Notes under the pieces: generated by a model
Seen by the model: the letters and a program-made list of their open reading frames with translations, nothing else
Told to the model about the DNA's origin: nothing
Databases searched by the model: none
Made by a program: the position numbers and the translations under genes
Source: Candidatus Accumulibacter propinquus
GTDB lineage: Bacteria; Pseudomonadota; Gammaproteobacteria; Burkholderiales; Rhodocyclaceae
NCBI GenBank assembly: GCA_016714935.1
Contig: JADKBU010000011.1
Span: 1-64,000 of the forward strand
Reading direction: 5' to 3'
Length of the DNA: 64,000 bases
Part shown: positions 43,081 through 52,105 of the stretch, piece after piece
How positions within the stretch are numbered: the stretch's first letter is position 1
Layout: the number at the start of each line of letters is the position of its first letter

Positions 43081-45660
43081 TCAATCTGCTCCAGCCGCGG
43101 CGCGTCTGAACTGCATGTCCTCTCCCGACAGGTCGCTGAGTTCAATGCGCACCGGCTTCACCTTCCATATCTCGTCGCAGTATTCACGGATCGCCCGATC
43201 GGAAGAGAAGAACCCGGAACGGGCAACGTTGAGAATGGACATTCTCGACCAGCGCTCGGGATCCAGGTAGGTTTCCGAAACCCTGGCCTGACAATCGATG
43301 TACGACTGGAAGTCGGCAAGCAGCATGTACTCGTCGTGATTGAGCAGGTTGTCAACCATCGGCCGGAAGACCTCGCGATCGCCGCGAGTGAAGAAGCCGG
43401 CGGCAATCAGGTCGATGACCTCGCGCAGGTGCGGGTTGGCCTCGTAGTAGCTGCGGGGCCGGTAACCCCTGCTCTTGAGTTCCATGACTTCGGGAGTGGT
43501 CATCCCGAACAGGAAAAAGTTGTCTTCACCAACCTCCTCACGCATCTCGACGTTGGCACCGTCGAGCGTACCGATGGTAAGCGCACCGTTCATCTGGAAC
43601 TTCATGTTGCCGGTCCCTGATGCTTCCTTGCCGGCAAGCGAAATCTGCTCGGACAGATCGGCGCCAGGGAAGATCGCCTGGGCATTCTTGACGTTGTAGT
43701 TCGGATAGAAGACGACCTGCAACTTGCCGCGCATCGCGGGGTCGCGACTGATCAGATCGGCGACGGCGGTAATCAGCCGGATCATCATCTTGGCGAGTGC
43801 GTAGCCTGGAGCAGCCTTGCCGCCGAAAATCACCGTGCGTGGCGCGACATTCAGGTTCGGATTGTCCTTGAGGCGCTTGTACAGGGAAACCACGTGCAGC
43901 AGGTTGAGGTGTTGCCGCTTGTATTCGTGAATGCGTTTGACCTGGATGTCGAACATCGACGCCGGGTCGACATCCACATGCGCGTTGCGTTTCATCTCGC
44001 GCACCAGGTGTTCCTTGTTGCCGGCCTTGATCCGCCGCCAGGCCTCGCGGAAAGCCGGGTCGTCGGCGTACGGTTCGAGTTCCCGCAGCCGACCCATATC
44101 GGTAGGCCAGCCGCTGCCAATCGTGTCGCTGATCAGGGTCGACATCGTCGGATTCGCCAGGAGGACGAAGCGCCGCGGCGTCACGCCATTGGTCTTGTTG
44201 CTGAATTTTTCCGGCCACATTTCGTGGAAGTCCTTGAGGACATCGGATTTCAGCAATTCGGTGTGCAACCTCGCCACCCCGTTTACCGCGAAGCTGCCGG
44301 CTACCGCCAGATTCGCCATACGCACATAGCGTGGCCCATGTTCATCGATCAGCGACATCCGGGCGAGGCGCGCGTCGTCGCCAGGAAAGCGAATGCGCAC
44401 CTCGTCTAGGAAGCGCTCGTTGATCTCACAGATGATTTCGAAATGTCGCGGCAGCACGCGCCGGAACAGATTCAGCCGCCACTTCTCGAGCGCTTCGGGC
44501 AGCAGCGTATGGTTGGTGTAGGCAAAGGTCTTGCGGGTGATTGACCAGGCCTGGTCCCAATCCATCATGTACTCATCGACCAGCAGGCGCATCAGTTCCG
44601 CCACGGCGATCGACGGATGCGTGTCGTTGAGCTGGACGACGAATTTTTCATTGAAGAGATCAAGGTTCTGTTCTCGTTGCAGTTGCAGACGAATCATGTC
44701 CTGCAGTGAGCAGGAAACGAAAAAGTACTGCTGCTCGAGCCGCAACTCCTGCCCGGCTTCGGTTTCATCGTTCGGGTAGAGCACCTTGGTGATGGTTTCC
44801 GAGGAGATCTGGGCATCGACCGCCTGGTAGTAGTTGCCGGCGTTGAATGCGGCAAAATCGAAGGTCTCGGGCGCCTCGGCGCTCCACAGCCTGAGCCGGT
44901 TGGGCGTGTTCACCCCGTAGCCAAGCACTGGCATATCCCAGGCTGTACCACGTACGACTTTCCCCGGCACCCATTGCACACGCAGGCGGCGACTGCCCGT
45001 CGCTTCGTACTGATGCTCGGTGTAGCCACCGAGCTTGACCTCGAAAGCGATGCTCGGACGGTGAATCAGCCAGGGACTTCCGGAACGTAACCACTTGTCG
45101 GTCAGTTCCACTTGCCGGCCATCGCGGATCGCCTGCGTGAAGATGCCGAACTCGTAGCGGATCCCATAACCAATGGCGGGAATTTCGAGCGTTGCCAGGG
45201 AGTCCAGATAACACGCGGCCAGGCGCCCGAGGCCGCCGTTGCCGAGGCCAGGCTCCTCCTCCTGATCGAGCAGCATTTCCAGATCGAGGCCGAGTTCCCG
45301 CATCGCCTGCTCGGCGTTGTCGAAGATGCCGAGATTGATCAGGTTGTTTCCGAGCTGCGGGCCAATCAGGAATTCGGCTGACAGGTAGCAGACGGTACGG
45401 CTGCCCTGGTCGCGGTAGGTGCGTGCGGTTTGCACCCAGCGTTGCAGCAGGCGGTCGCGCACGGCCTGGGCGAGCGCGGCAAAGCAGTCGTGCCGCGTCG
45501 CAACTTGTGGAAAGCGTGCCTGCTCGTACACCAGCTTGTCGAGCAACGCACGCTTCAATGCATCCACACCCAGCCCTGTGCGCCGATCCTCGCGCCCCAC
45601 CAGAAGATCGGGATCCGCCTGCACAGGCGGTACATTTTCAGGTTGTATCTTGTCGTTCAT
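43081..45660 (-). CDS. glgP: glycogen phosphorylase
   Basis: GlgP releases glucose-1-phosphate from alpha-glucan. From the ATG at 45660 (GGGGGTG just upstream) it has 859 residues. The PLP lysine lies in GTGNMKFQMNGALTIGTLDG (about residue 687), and other landmarks are YLSAEFLIG, GNGGLGRLAACYLDS, and QLNDTHPSIAVAELMR. It is convergent with glgM-glgE, so synthesis and breakdown are regulated separately. Glucose-1-phosphate released here could feed GlgM. Confidence 0.97.
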   Translation of the reverse strand: MNDKIQPENVPPVQADPDLLVGREDRRTGLGVDALKRALLDKLVYEQARFPQVATRHDCFAALAQAVRDRLLQRWVQTARTYRDQGSRTVCYLSAEFLIGPQLGNNLINLGIFDNAEQAMRELGLDLEMLLDQEEEPGLGNGGLGRLAACYLDSLATLEIPAIGYGIRYEFGIFTQAIRDGRQVELTDKWLRSGSPWLIHRPSIAFEVKLGGYTEHQYEATGSRRLRVQWVPGKVVRGTAWDMPVLGYGVNTPNRLRLWSAEAPETFDFAAFNAGNYYQAVDAQISSETITKVLYPNDETEAGQELRLEQQYFFVSCSLQDMIRLQLQREQNLDLFNEKFVVQLNDTHPSIAVAELMRLLVDEYMMDWDQAWSITRKTFAYTNHTLLPEALEKWRLNLFRRVLPRHFEIICEINERFLDEVRIRFPGDDARLARMSLIDEHGPRYVRMANLAVAGSFAVNGVARLHTELLKSDVLKDFHEMWPEKFSNKTNGVTPRRFVLLANPTMSTLISDTIGSGWPTDMGRLRELEPYADDPAFREAWRRIKAGNKEHLVREMKRNAHVDVDPASMFDIQVKRIHEYKRQHLNLLHVVSLYKRLKDNPNLNVAPRTVIFGGKAAPGYALAKMMIRLITAVADLISRDPAMRGKLQVVFYPNYNVKNAQAIFPGADLSEQISLAGKEASGTGNMKFQMNGALTIGTLDGANVEMREEVGEDNFFLFGMTTPEVMELKSRGYRPRSYYEANPHLREVIDLIAAGFFTRGDREVFRPMVDNLLNHDEYMLLADFQSYIDCQARVSETYLDPERWSRMSILNVARSGFFSSDRAIREYCDEIWKVKPVRIELSDLSGEDMQFRRAAAGAD

Positions 45661-46148
45661 GTCAACACCCCCGTGTTCGTGCCGTTCATTCCAGTATGAG
45701 AAATCGTTGATCCTTGTCTGACGATCCACGTCAGCGGCGAGTCTATAGCATTGTTTGCAAGCACGCACTGGGGGCTGCTGTCCAGAAAAATCTGATCATG
45801 CACGCTGGCTCGCGAATGACCCAGCGAGACCGGACAGCGGTTCACGAGGAAGTGGGCGCGGGGAACCCCGGCCTCGTGACCTGGGCGCAGGTGGCCACTC
45901 GGCCATGCCGGGTTGACAAGGGCGAGGCCTTCCCGACAGGTCCCTGGACGGGTACACTGAGAGCCCATCGTCGGCAGCTGGCCTGCGATGGCCATCATCG
46001 AGCGATACAGGACCATGACCCTGCCTCATAGACCGGATTCCCCCGCCCGTCGAACGCGCCCAGGATACCCACTCTCGGTATCACCAGGCAGCAGACACGA
46101 TCCTACCGCGGACATCGCCTTGCGGAGGGCGGTAATTTGGAGAATCCG
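45661..46148. other. divergent intergenic region, no gene seen
   Basis: About 490 bp between the divergent glgP and FGE-fold genes. Open frames here do not look like proteins. A TTGACA at 45913-45918 has no matching -10 box. I see no repeat or RNA gene. Confidence 0.45.
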
Positions 46149-46970
46149 ATGATGCCAGTTTGCCCTGACAAGGCCGGCAGCTTGTCCAATGATCCATTCC
46201 GGGTACCATGGACCAGCGACTTCGTCAAAGACCACTTCGGCCTGTCGATGGTCCTGAACGTCGGCCAGGCGCGACAGGTCTTCCGTTGGGTGGCGCCGGC
46301 CTGTTTTCTGATGGGATCACCGCCTGACGCTGCGGATCGGGGCAGTACTGAATTGCTGCACGAAGTCACACTGAGCCACGGCTTCTGGCTTGCCGAAACC
46401 GCATGCACGCAGGCATTCTGGCAGGCGGTATGGCCGGTGAATCCGAGCCACTTCCAGGACCACCCGCAGAACCCCGTGGAGAACGTCAGTTGGCACGACG
46501 CACAGGGCTTCATCGCCGAGTTGAACCGGCGCCTTCCAGGATTGGCGGCGCGCCTGCCAAGCGAAGCCGAATGGGAGTGCGCTTGCCGGGCCGGCACGAC
46601 GACGCCGTTTTCATTCGGCGACCTGATTGATCCCGAGCAAGTCAACTACCACGGCGGTTATCCGTGTGCCGGCGGAGGAAAGGGGCTGTACCGCCAGCGG
46701 ACGGTGCCGGTGGCCTCACTCCCGCCGAACGCCTGGGGCTTCTACGAGATGCACGGTAACGTCTGGGAATGGTGTGGCGACTGGTATGCCGATTACCCTT
46801 CGACGCCGCAACTCGACCCGCGTGGCCCGACCTTCGGCAAGATGCGTGTGCTTCGCGGGGGTACCTGGAGTGACCCTGCCCGCTACGCTCGCTCGGCCAA
46901 CCGCAGTCGAATTGAACCCGCCTATCGGCCGCGCAGCAGCGGGTTCCGGCTCGCCATCGGGTATCGCTGA
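46149..46970 (+). CDS. FGE/SUMF1-fold protein without catalytic cysteines
   Basis: This 273-residue protein belongs to the formylglycine-generating-enzyme (SUMF1) fold: FLMGSP, NPVENVSWHDAQGFIAELN, RLPSEAEWECACRAGT, GFYEMHGNVWEWCGDWY, and MRVLRGGTWSDPARYARSANRS through GFRLAIG. True FGEs have two copper-binding cysteines just after RGGSW; here the segment has none, so it is unlikely to oxidise sulfatases. It may be a binding protein, as many bacterial FGE-fold proteins are. ATG at 46149 has GGAG upstream. No signal peptide. Confidence 0.9.
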   Translation: MMPVCPDKAGSLSNDPFRVPWTSDFVKDHFGLSMVLNVGQARQVFRWVAPACFLMGSPPDAADRGSTELLHEVTLSHGFWLAETACTQAFWQAVWPVNPSHFQDHPQNPVENVSWHDAQGFIAELNRRLPGLAARLPSEAEWECACRAGTTTPFSFGDLIDPEQVNYHGGYPCAGGGKGLYRQRTVPVASLPPNAWGFYEMHGNVWEWCGDWYADYPSTPQLDPRGPTFGKMRVLRGGTWSDPARYARSANRSRIEPAYRPRSSGFRLAIGYR

Positions 46971-47021
46971 GTGTTTCCGGCCAGCGCGGGTTGGGGATCA
47001 CAGCCGCTTCAAGGTCTAGGC

Positions 47022-47741
47022 ATGCACGCGCACGGCGGTTTGCGGAGAGGACATTCGCGGCAGGTCGCGCGGGCACTGGGCCAGTGCGACCGCTGGTACA
47101 GGCGCGGGGTCGCGGCCGCGCTGCTTGGTACAGCCGCTCTGCTCGGCAGCGTGCTGCCGGCTGCGGCTTGTACGCCCTACGTCGAACAGCAGGGGAACGC
47201 GCCCGGCGCGGTGCTGCGTCCGCATCACTCGGCACTGGAAGCCTGTAAAGTCAGCGAGGAGAGCTACCGACGCGTGCTCGCCGAATGGCTGCAGACCCGC
47301 GACGCAGCGACGCCACCACCAGACTCGCTGGCGCTCGGCCGAGCCGTGGAGTATCCGTGGATCTCTCGCTATCTGGCCGATGCCGCCATGCACAGTGCCG
47401 CATGGAGGTACGGCCGCGTGCGCGCCACGCCGGGGCGGCACAACGCCTTCGTCGCCGCCCTCCTCTCCGAGTCCACCTTGCTGCAACGCCTGGATCGGCC
47501 ATTTGTCGGTAGTGCACTGCAGGTGCGCGGCGTCGCCGTCGAGAAGGTGCTGCTCGGGCCGGCCAGCGAGTACGCCTCGGTCAGTGGTGCCTCGGCAAGA
47601 CTCAAGGTCCCTTTCGATGCGCAGCTCTGGTTGGTGCTCGGGCCGCGGGCGCAAGACTCAGGCCTCACGCAGGCAATCGACGATGCTCAGACGCGCGGCG
47701 CGCCAGGCGGGGATGAAGCCGCCGAGCAGGCCCATCAATAG
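47022..47741 (+). CDS. secreted protein of unknown function
   Basis: A 239-residue protein with a long, basic N-terminus and a signal-type stretch (VAAALLGTAALLGSVLPAAA) followed by CTPYVEQQGN. The mature part includes a repeated-helix region (LAEWLQTRDAATPPPDSLALGRAVEYPWISRYLADAAMHSAAWR) and ends in a Gly/Ala-rich stretch. No family recognised. Its last 84 bases overlap the convergent permease gene; the true 3' end or start is therefore less certain. It follows the FGE-fold gene by 51 bp. Confidence 0.55.
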   Translation: MHAHGGLRRGHSRQVARALGQCDRWYRRGVAAALLGTAALLGSVLPAAACTPYVEQQGNAPGAVLRPHHSALEACKVSEESYRRVLAEWLQTRDAATPPPDSLALGRAVEYPWISRYLADAAMHSAAWRYGRVRATPGRHNAFVAALLSESTLLQRLDRPFVGSALQVRGVAVEKVLLGPASEYASVSGASARLKVPFDAQLWLVLGPRAQDSGLTQAIDDAQTRGAPGGDEAAEQAHQ

Positions 47742-48827
47742 TGCGAAGAGCAGCGTTTCGACAGCGATTCCCGGCGTCAGTGTGAAGCGGAAAGCGAGTT
47801 CCGAGAAGGTCTGGAAGTTGGTGGTCGAAATATTCACCGTCTGCATCAGGCTGGCCGCGGCCAGGCCGACGCAGCCGCCGACCAGGGCCAGCAGCATCGC
47901 CTCGGCAAGGAAGGCGACGAGCACCGCGCCGCGCCGGAAGCCGAGCGCGCGCAGCGTGCCGATCTCGCCGACGCGTTGCGCGACCGCAGCGAACATGGTG
48001 ATCATCGCGCCGACGATGGCGCCGATCGAGAAGATCACCGACAGCGCGGTACCGAGGATCGAGATGAAGGTGGCCAGGGCCTCGCTCTGTTCGGCGTAGA
48101 AGCGGATCTCGGGCTTGGCTTCGAGCAGCAACCGGGGGTCACTGTCGATCGCCGCACGCGTGCGCTCGAAATCGCCGGCGTCGGCCAGGCGTACGACCAT
48201 GCTCGAAAAGTCGCGGCGGCGAAAGGCCTGCATCATCTGCTCGGAATCGCCCCAGATCTCGGAGTCGAAACCGCTGCGCCCGGCGTCGAGGACGCCGACA
48301 ACGGTCCAGTCGCGTCCGCCGAAACGCAGCGTTTCACCGCGGCCGGCGCCGACGAACCCGTCGGCAATCGCGCGGCCGGTGACGATCTCGCTGGTGCCCG
48401 GACGGAACATGCGCCCTTCGGCAAGCCGCACCTGCGGCCGCAATGTCAGACCGAGGTCGGACGTGCCGCGCACGGTGACGTTGCTTGGCTTGCCGCTGCC
48501 CCGCTTGGGCAGGTTGATCAGGGCCACCGGCTCCTTGCTGACCAGGCGACGACCGAGCGCGTCGGTGGCGATGCCGGGCAGGCTCTCGACGACTGCCGCC
48601 TGCGTGCGCGCAATCGCCGAATTGATCTCGGCCCCGGCGCCCTTGCGCAGTACCAGCATGTTGTCGGGCTGGCCGGTGGCGACCAGCGTCGCGCGGATGC
48701 CTTCGCTCATCATCAGCACGGTGGCGAAGACGAAGACCACCAGCGCCATGCCCAGCGCGGTGAGCACGGTGGTGACCCGTCGCACCCAGAGGTTGCGCGC
48801 AATATAGCTGAGTGGCAGGGCTTTCAT
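47658..48827 (-). CDS. ABC transporter permease, MacB/FtsX type
   Basis: This 389-residue permease has an N-terminal membrane helix (TTVLTALGMALVVFVFATVLMM), a large periplasmic domain to about residue 265, and three C-terminal helices, the FtsX-type layout. GTLRALGFRRGAVLVAFLAEAM is a typical coupling segment. With the preceding permease, ATPase and adaptor it forms a mechanotransmission/export system. Its start overlaps the upstream permease stop by four bases. Confidence 0.93.
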   Translation of the reverse strand: MKALPLSYIARNLWVRRVTTVLTALGMALVVFVFATVLMMSEGIRATLVATGQPDNMLVLRKGAGAEINSAIARTQAAVVESLPGIATDALGRRLVSKEPVALINLPKRGSGKPSNVTVRGTSDLGLTLRPQVRLAEGRMFRPGTSEIVTGRAIADGFVGAGRGETLRFGGRDWTVVGVLDAGRSGFDSEIWGDSEQMMQAFRRRDFSSMVVRLADAGDFERTRAAIDSDPRLLLEAKPEIRFYAEQSEALATFISILGTALSVIFSIGAIVGAMITMFAAVAQRVGEIGTLRALGFRRGAVLVAFLAEAMLLALVGGCVGLAAASLMQTVNISTTNFQTFSELAFRFTLTPGIAVETLLFALLMGLLGGFIPAWRAARLSIVDCLREA

Positions 48828-49993
48828 CCGACGTGCCGCAGACCGGCGACAATGTCGATGCGGCTGATGCGCCAGGCCGGCCAGGCGGCAGCGACGGCGC
48901 CGACCAGCAGCGCGGCAAGCAACTGCAGCAGCAGCGTCAATTCCGACACCCGGAACACCGGCAGCAGGGTACCGACAGCCTGGCCGACGAAAGCGGCCAG
49001 CGGCAAGGTCAGGGCGATGCCGAACAGGCCGCCGACAAGTGCGATCAACAGGCTCTCGGCGGCGAGCAGGCGTACCACGAAGCCCGGCGAGAAGCCCAGC
49101 ACGCGTAGCGTAGCGTATTCGGCCAGGCGTTCGCGCGCAGTCATGGTCATGGTATTGGCCATCACCGCCATGATGATCACCACGATGATCAGGCTCACCG
49201 CCTGGATGGCGACCAGGATTGCCTCGCTCATCGAGACGAAGCTGAGTTGGAAGGCCTTCTCGGTTTCAGTGAGCGTCTCGGCCAGCGAGTTGCGGAACAG
49301 CGCGTCGATGCGCTGCGAGATCAGTGCTGCGTCGTCGGCCTCGCGGATGCCGACGACGTACACGCCGACGCTGTCGACGCGCGCCGGGTTTGCGCCCGGT
49401 CGCTGGCGGATGGATTCGCTGAGGTATTTCCAGTGGAACAGCAACTGCTGTTCGTCGGTGCTGGCGTCGACGCCGTCGTAAATGCCGCGCAGCGTGAAGC
49501 TCCAGGTGCCGGGGTAGATGGTGCCGCGCAGCGGAATCTGGTCGCCGACCCTCCAGCCAAACTTGTCCGCCAGCTTGCGCCCGACGATAGCGCCCTGGCG
49601 GTCGCGCAGGAAGTCCTGCCGCTGCGCGTCGGGCAGCACATATTCCGGATACAGCGCCAGATAAGACGGCGGATCGACGGCGAACTGGGGGAAGAAGTTG
49701 CGCTCCGTGACATAGACGCCGCCGAACCAGTTGGCCCACGACAGGCCGCTGACGCCCTGCACGGCACGAATCCGCTCGCCGTAGTTGAGCGGCAGGGGAA
49801 ACGTCAGCGAGACGGCGCTGCGCGTCACCAGACGCGTACTCGCCGAAGCCTCGGCGCCGGCGTACCAGGCATCGACGATGGTGCGCAGCAGGCCGAAGGC
49901 GCAGATCGCCACCACCAGGCCGATCAGCGTCAGCGCGCTGCGCAGCTTGTGGCGGAAGGCGTTTTTCAGCAACAGGCGCAGCAGCAGCAACAT
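48824..49993 (-). CDS. ABC transporter permease, FtsX type
   Basis: The second permease, also 389 residues, has LRSALTLIGLVVAICAFGLL near the N-terminus, a periplasmic domain up to about 260 (YLALYPEYVLP, KFGWRVGDQIPLRGTIYPGTW), and the C-terminal helices with YATLRVLGFSPGFVVRLLAAE. Both permeases probably form a heterodimer. It sits between the ATPase gene (27 bp away) and the other permease. Confidence 0.93.
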   Translation of the reverse strand: MLLLLRLLLKNAFRHKLRSALTLIGLVVAICAFGLLRTIVDAWYAGAEASASTRLVTRSAVSLTFPLPLNYGERIRAVQGVSGLSWANWFGGVYVTERNFFPQFAVDPPSYLALYPEYVLPDAQRQDFLRDRQGAIVGRKLADKFGWRVGDQIPLRGTIYPGTWSFTLRGIYDGVDASTDEQQLLFHWKYLSESIRQRPGANPARVDSVGVYVVGIREADDAALISQRIDALFRNSLAETLTETEKAFQLSFVSMSEAILVAIQAVSLIIVVIIMAVMANTMTMTARERLAEYATLRVLGFSPGFVVRLLAAESLLIALVGGLFGIALTLPLAAFVGQAVGTLLPVFRVSELTLLLQLLAALLVGAVAAAWPAWRISRIDIVAGLRHVG

Positions 49994-50020
49994 CGGGCGT
50001 GGCTCATCATCGGTGTTGAC

Positions 50021-50740
50021 TCAGTGCCCGAAAGCCGTACCGGCAACGAGCACGCCTTTTTCGAGATGCACCAGGCGCTCGGCGCGTTCCGCGGCCTTGG
50101 GGTCATGGGTGACCATCACGATGGTCTTGCCGAGTTGCCGGTGCAGGTCGGCAAGCAGCGACAAGACCTCGCCGCCGGTGACGCGGTCGAGGTCGCCGGT
50201 GGGTTCGTCGGCGACAATCAGTTGCGGGTCGCTGACCAGGGCGCGGGCAATTGCCACCCGCTGCTGCTGGCCGCCGGAGAGTTCGTTGGGGTAATGGTCG
50301 GCACGGTCGCTCAGGCGCACCATCGCCAGCACGGCGTCGACATGCTGGCGACGCTGGCGGCGCGTCAGGTCGGTGAGCAACAGCGGCAGTTCGATGTTCT
50401 CGGCGGCGCTGAGCACCGGCAACAGGTTGTAGAACTGAAAAATGAAGCCGACATTGGCCGCGCGCCAGTCGGCGAGTTCGCCTTCGCTCAGGCCGGCGAT
50501 GTCGATGCCGCCGATCTCGATGCGTCCGCCGCCGGGCTGGTCGATACCGGCGATCAGGTTGAGCAGCGTGCTTTTGCCGGAGCCGCTGGGGCCCATCAGG
50601 GCAATGAACTCGCCGCGCTGGACGTCCAGGTCGACGCCCTGCAACACCGGGATATGCTGTGCGCCGCGCTGGTAGGCTTTCGACAACGCCCGGATGCGGA
50701 TCAGCGGCGGTGGCAGTGCGTCGGCAGCGGCGGCGTTCAC
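50021..50740 (-). CDS. ABC transporter ATPase (MacB/LolD type)
   Basis: A 239-residue nucleotide-binding protein with Walker A GPSGSGKSTLL, the Q-loop, ABC signature LSGGQQQRVAIARAL, Walker B IVADEPTGDLD and the H-loop VTHDPKAAE. It energises the two FtsX-type permeases next to it. Its ATG overlaps the stop of the adaptor gene by four bases. Confidence 0.95.
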   Translation of the reverse strand: MNAAAADALPPPLIRIRALSKAYQRGAQHIPVLQGVDLDVQRGEFIALMGPSGSGKSTLLNLIAGIDQPGGGRIEIGGIDIAGLSEGELADWRAANVGFIFQFYNLLPVLSAAENIELPLLLTDLTRRQRRQHVDAVLAMVRLSDRADHYPNELSGGQQQRVAIARALVSDPQLIVADEPTGDLDRVTGGEVLSLLADLHRQLGKTIVMVTHDPKAAERAERLVHLEKGVLVAGTAFGH

Positions 50741-52029
50741 TTCGCCGCCACTTTGACCATCGTCCCGCTGGCCAGCCCCGCATCCGGCGAGAGCACCAGC
50801 TTGTCGCCCGACTTCAATGCGCCGGCGCCATCGCTCCTGGCGTCGATCACTTCGACGAGTTCGCCAAGGTTGCGGCCGCGCTGTACCGGTACGGCTTCGA
50901 GGCGGTTGTCGGCGCCCACGCGCAACACTTCCGTACGGCCGTCGCGTTCGCGGAGGCTCTGCGGATTGACTGCCAGCACCGGTTTGAGGTCGGCGTCATC
51001 CGGCATTCTGGAGAGGAAGCTCGCCTTGGCGCTCATCTCTGGCAGGATGCGTGGGTCGAGCTTCTCGAACTGGATCTTGGTCATCACCGTCGCCTTGGCG
51101 CGATCGACGGTCGGCACGATGCCGGCGACCTTGCCGCGAAAACGCACATCGGGCAGCGCGTCGAGCACGATCTCGACTGGCTGCCCGATAGCCACCTTGC
51201 CGATATTGCTCTCGGAAACGTCAGCCTCGACCTCCAGCGTGCTCATGTCGGCCATGGTCACCACTGCGCCCTGCGCGCCGACGGCGCTCGAGAACGGCGT
51301 GATGATGTCGCCGACGTTGGCGTTCTTGACCAGCACCACGCCATCGAAGGGCGCGCGAATCAGCGTGAAGTCCTCGTTGACCCGCTGCACCTGCACCTGT
51401 GCCTGCGCCTGCGCGCGCGCCGCGCGCGCCAAATTGACACCGGCCTGCGCACCGGCGACTGTTGCCAGCGCACTGTCGGCGCGCCTCCTGGCGCCATCGA
51501 CCGCCTGCGGCGAGACGAAGCCCCTGCTCTGCAGGCCGAGCGTGCGTTGCAGGTCGGCAGCGGCATTGGCCTGTTCAACCCGCGCCTGCTGCAGCGTCGC
51601 CGCCGCCTGGCTCTCGCCGGCTTCTGCCTGGCGAACACCGGCCTGAGCGGCGACGATCGCGGCTTCGACATCGCTGGCGTCGATGCGCGCGATCACCTGT
51701 TGTTTCTTCACTACCGAGCCTTCACGCACGTGCAGTTCGATCAGCCGACCCGACGCCTTGGAGGCGACCGCGGCCCGTCGCTGCGCAACCACGTAACCGG
51801 AGGCCACCAGTTGCACGTATTGCTGTGACGGGGTGCTGACCAGGACGCTGCTGGTACGCACCTCGGACGTCCGCGGCAGCAGCAGCCAGACCGCGCTGGC
51901 GACCACCAGCAAGGCGACGGCAATCCACAGCCAGCGGCGGTGACGAACCGGCCGCGCAGCGCTGCCGCTGCGGTCGATGCGCAGCGGTTGCAGGGGGAAC
52001 CCTGCCGATTGGATGTCGGGTTCAGTCAT
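50737..52029 (-). CDS. periplasmic adaptor (HlyD/MacA type)
   Basis: A 430-residue membrane-fusion protein with one N-terminal helix (WLWIAVALLVVASAVWLLL), biotinyl-lipoyl halves on either side of a coiled hairpin (residues ~105-215, rich in Ala/Gln/Arg), and a beta-barrel region (LEVEADVSESNIGKVAIGQPVEIV). MacA-type adaptors link the ABC permeases to an outer-membrane channel; no TolC is in the window. First gene of the four-gene export operon. The caspase gene lies 76 bp upstream in the same direction. Confidence 0.94.
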   Translation of the reverse strand: MTEPDIQSAGFPLQPLRIDRSGSAARPVRHRRWLWIAVALLVVASAVWLLLPRTSEVRTSSVLVSTPSQQYVQLVASGYVVAQRRAAVASKASGRLIELHVREGSVVKKQQVIARIDASDVEAAIVAAQAGVRQAEAGESQAAATLQQARVEQANAAADLQRTLGLQSRGFVSPQAVDGARRRADSALATVAGAQAGVNLARAARAQAQAQVQVQRVNEDFTLIRAPFDGVVLVKNANVGDIITPFSSAVGAQGAVVTMADMSTLEVEADVSESNIGKVAIGQPVEIVLDALPDVRFRGKVAGIVPTVDRAKATVMTKIQFEKLDPRILPEMSAKASFLSRMPDDADLKPVLAVNPQSLRERDGRTEVLRVGADNRLEAVPVQRGRNLGELVEVIDARSDGAGALKSGDKLVLSPDAGLASGTMVKVAAK

Positions 52030-52105
52030 GGTATCGGAGGCTGGAGAGGAAACGACGACCAGGCCAGACGTCTCCCAGCCATGCTGTCGACGCTGCGCCG
52101 CGCGC

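Noticed and set aside
45657..46016. 119-residue frame upstream of glgP
   Set aside because: Composition is not protein-like and it overlaps the glgP leader; no motif.
46149..46970. Variable protein of a diversity-generating retroelement
   Set aside because: No reverse transcriptase or template repeat in the window; the FGE fold alone is common.
49247..51646. 799-residue forward open frame
   Set aside because: It is antisense to the ABC permease, ATPase and adaptor genes, which have clear motifs; the long frame reflects high GC.
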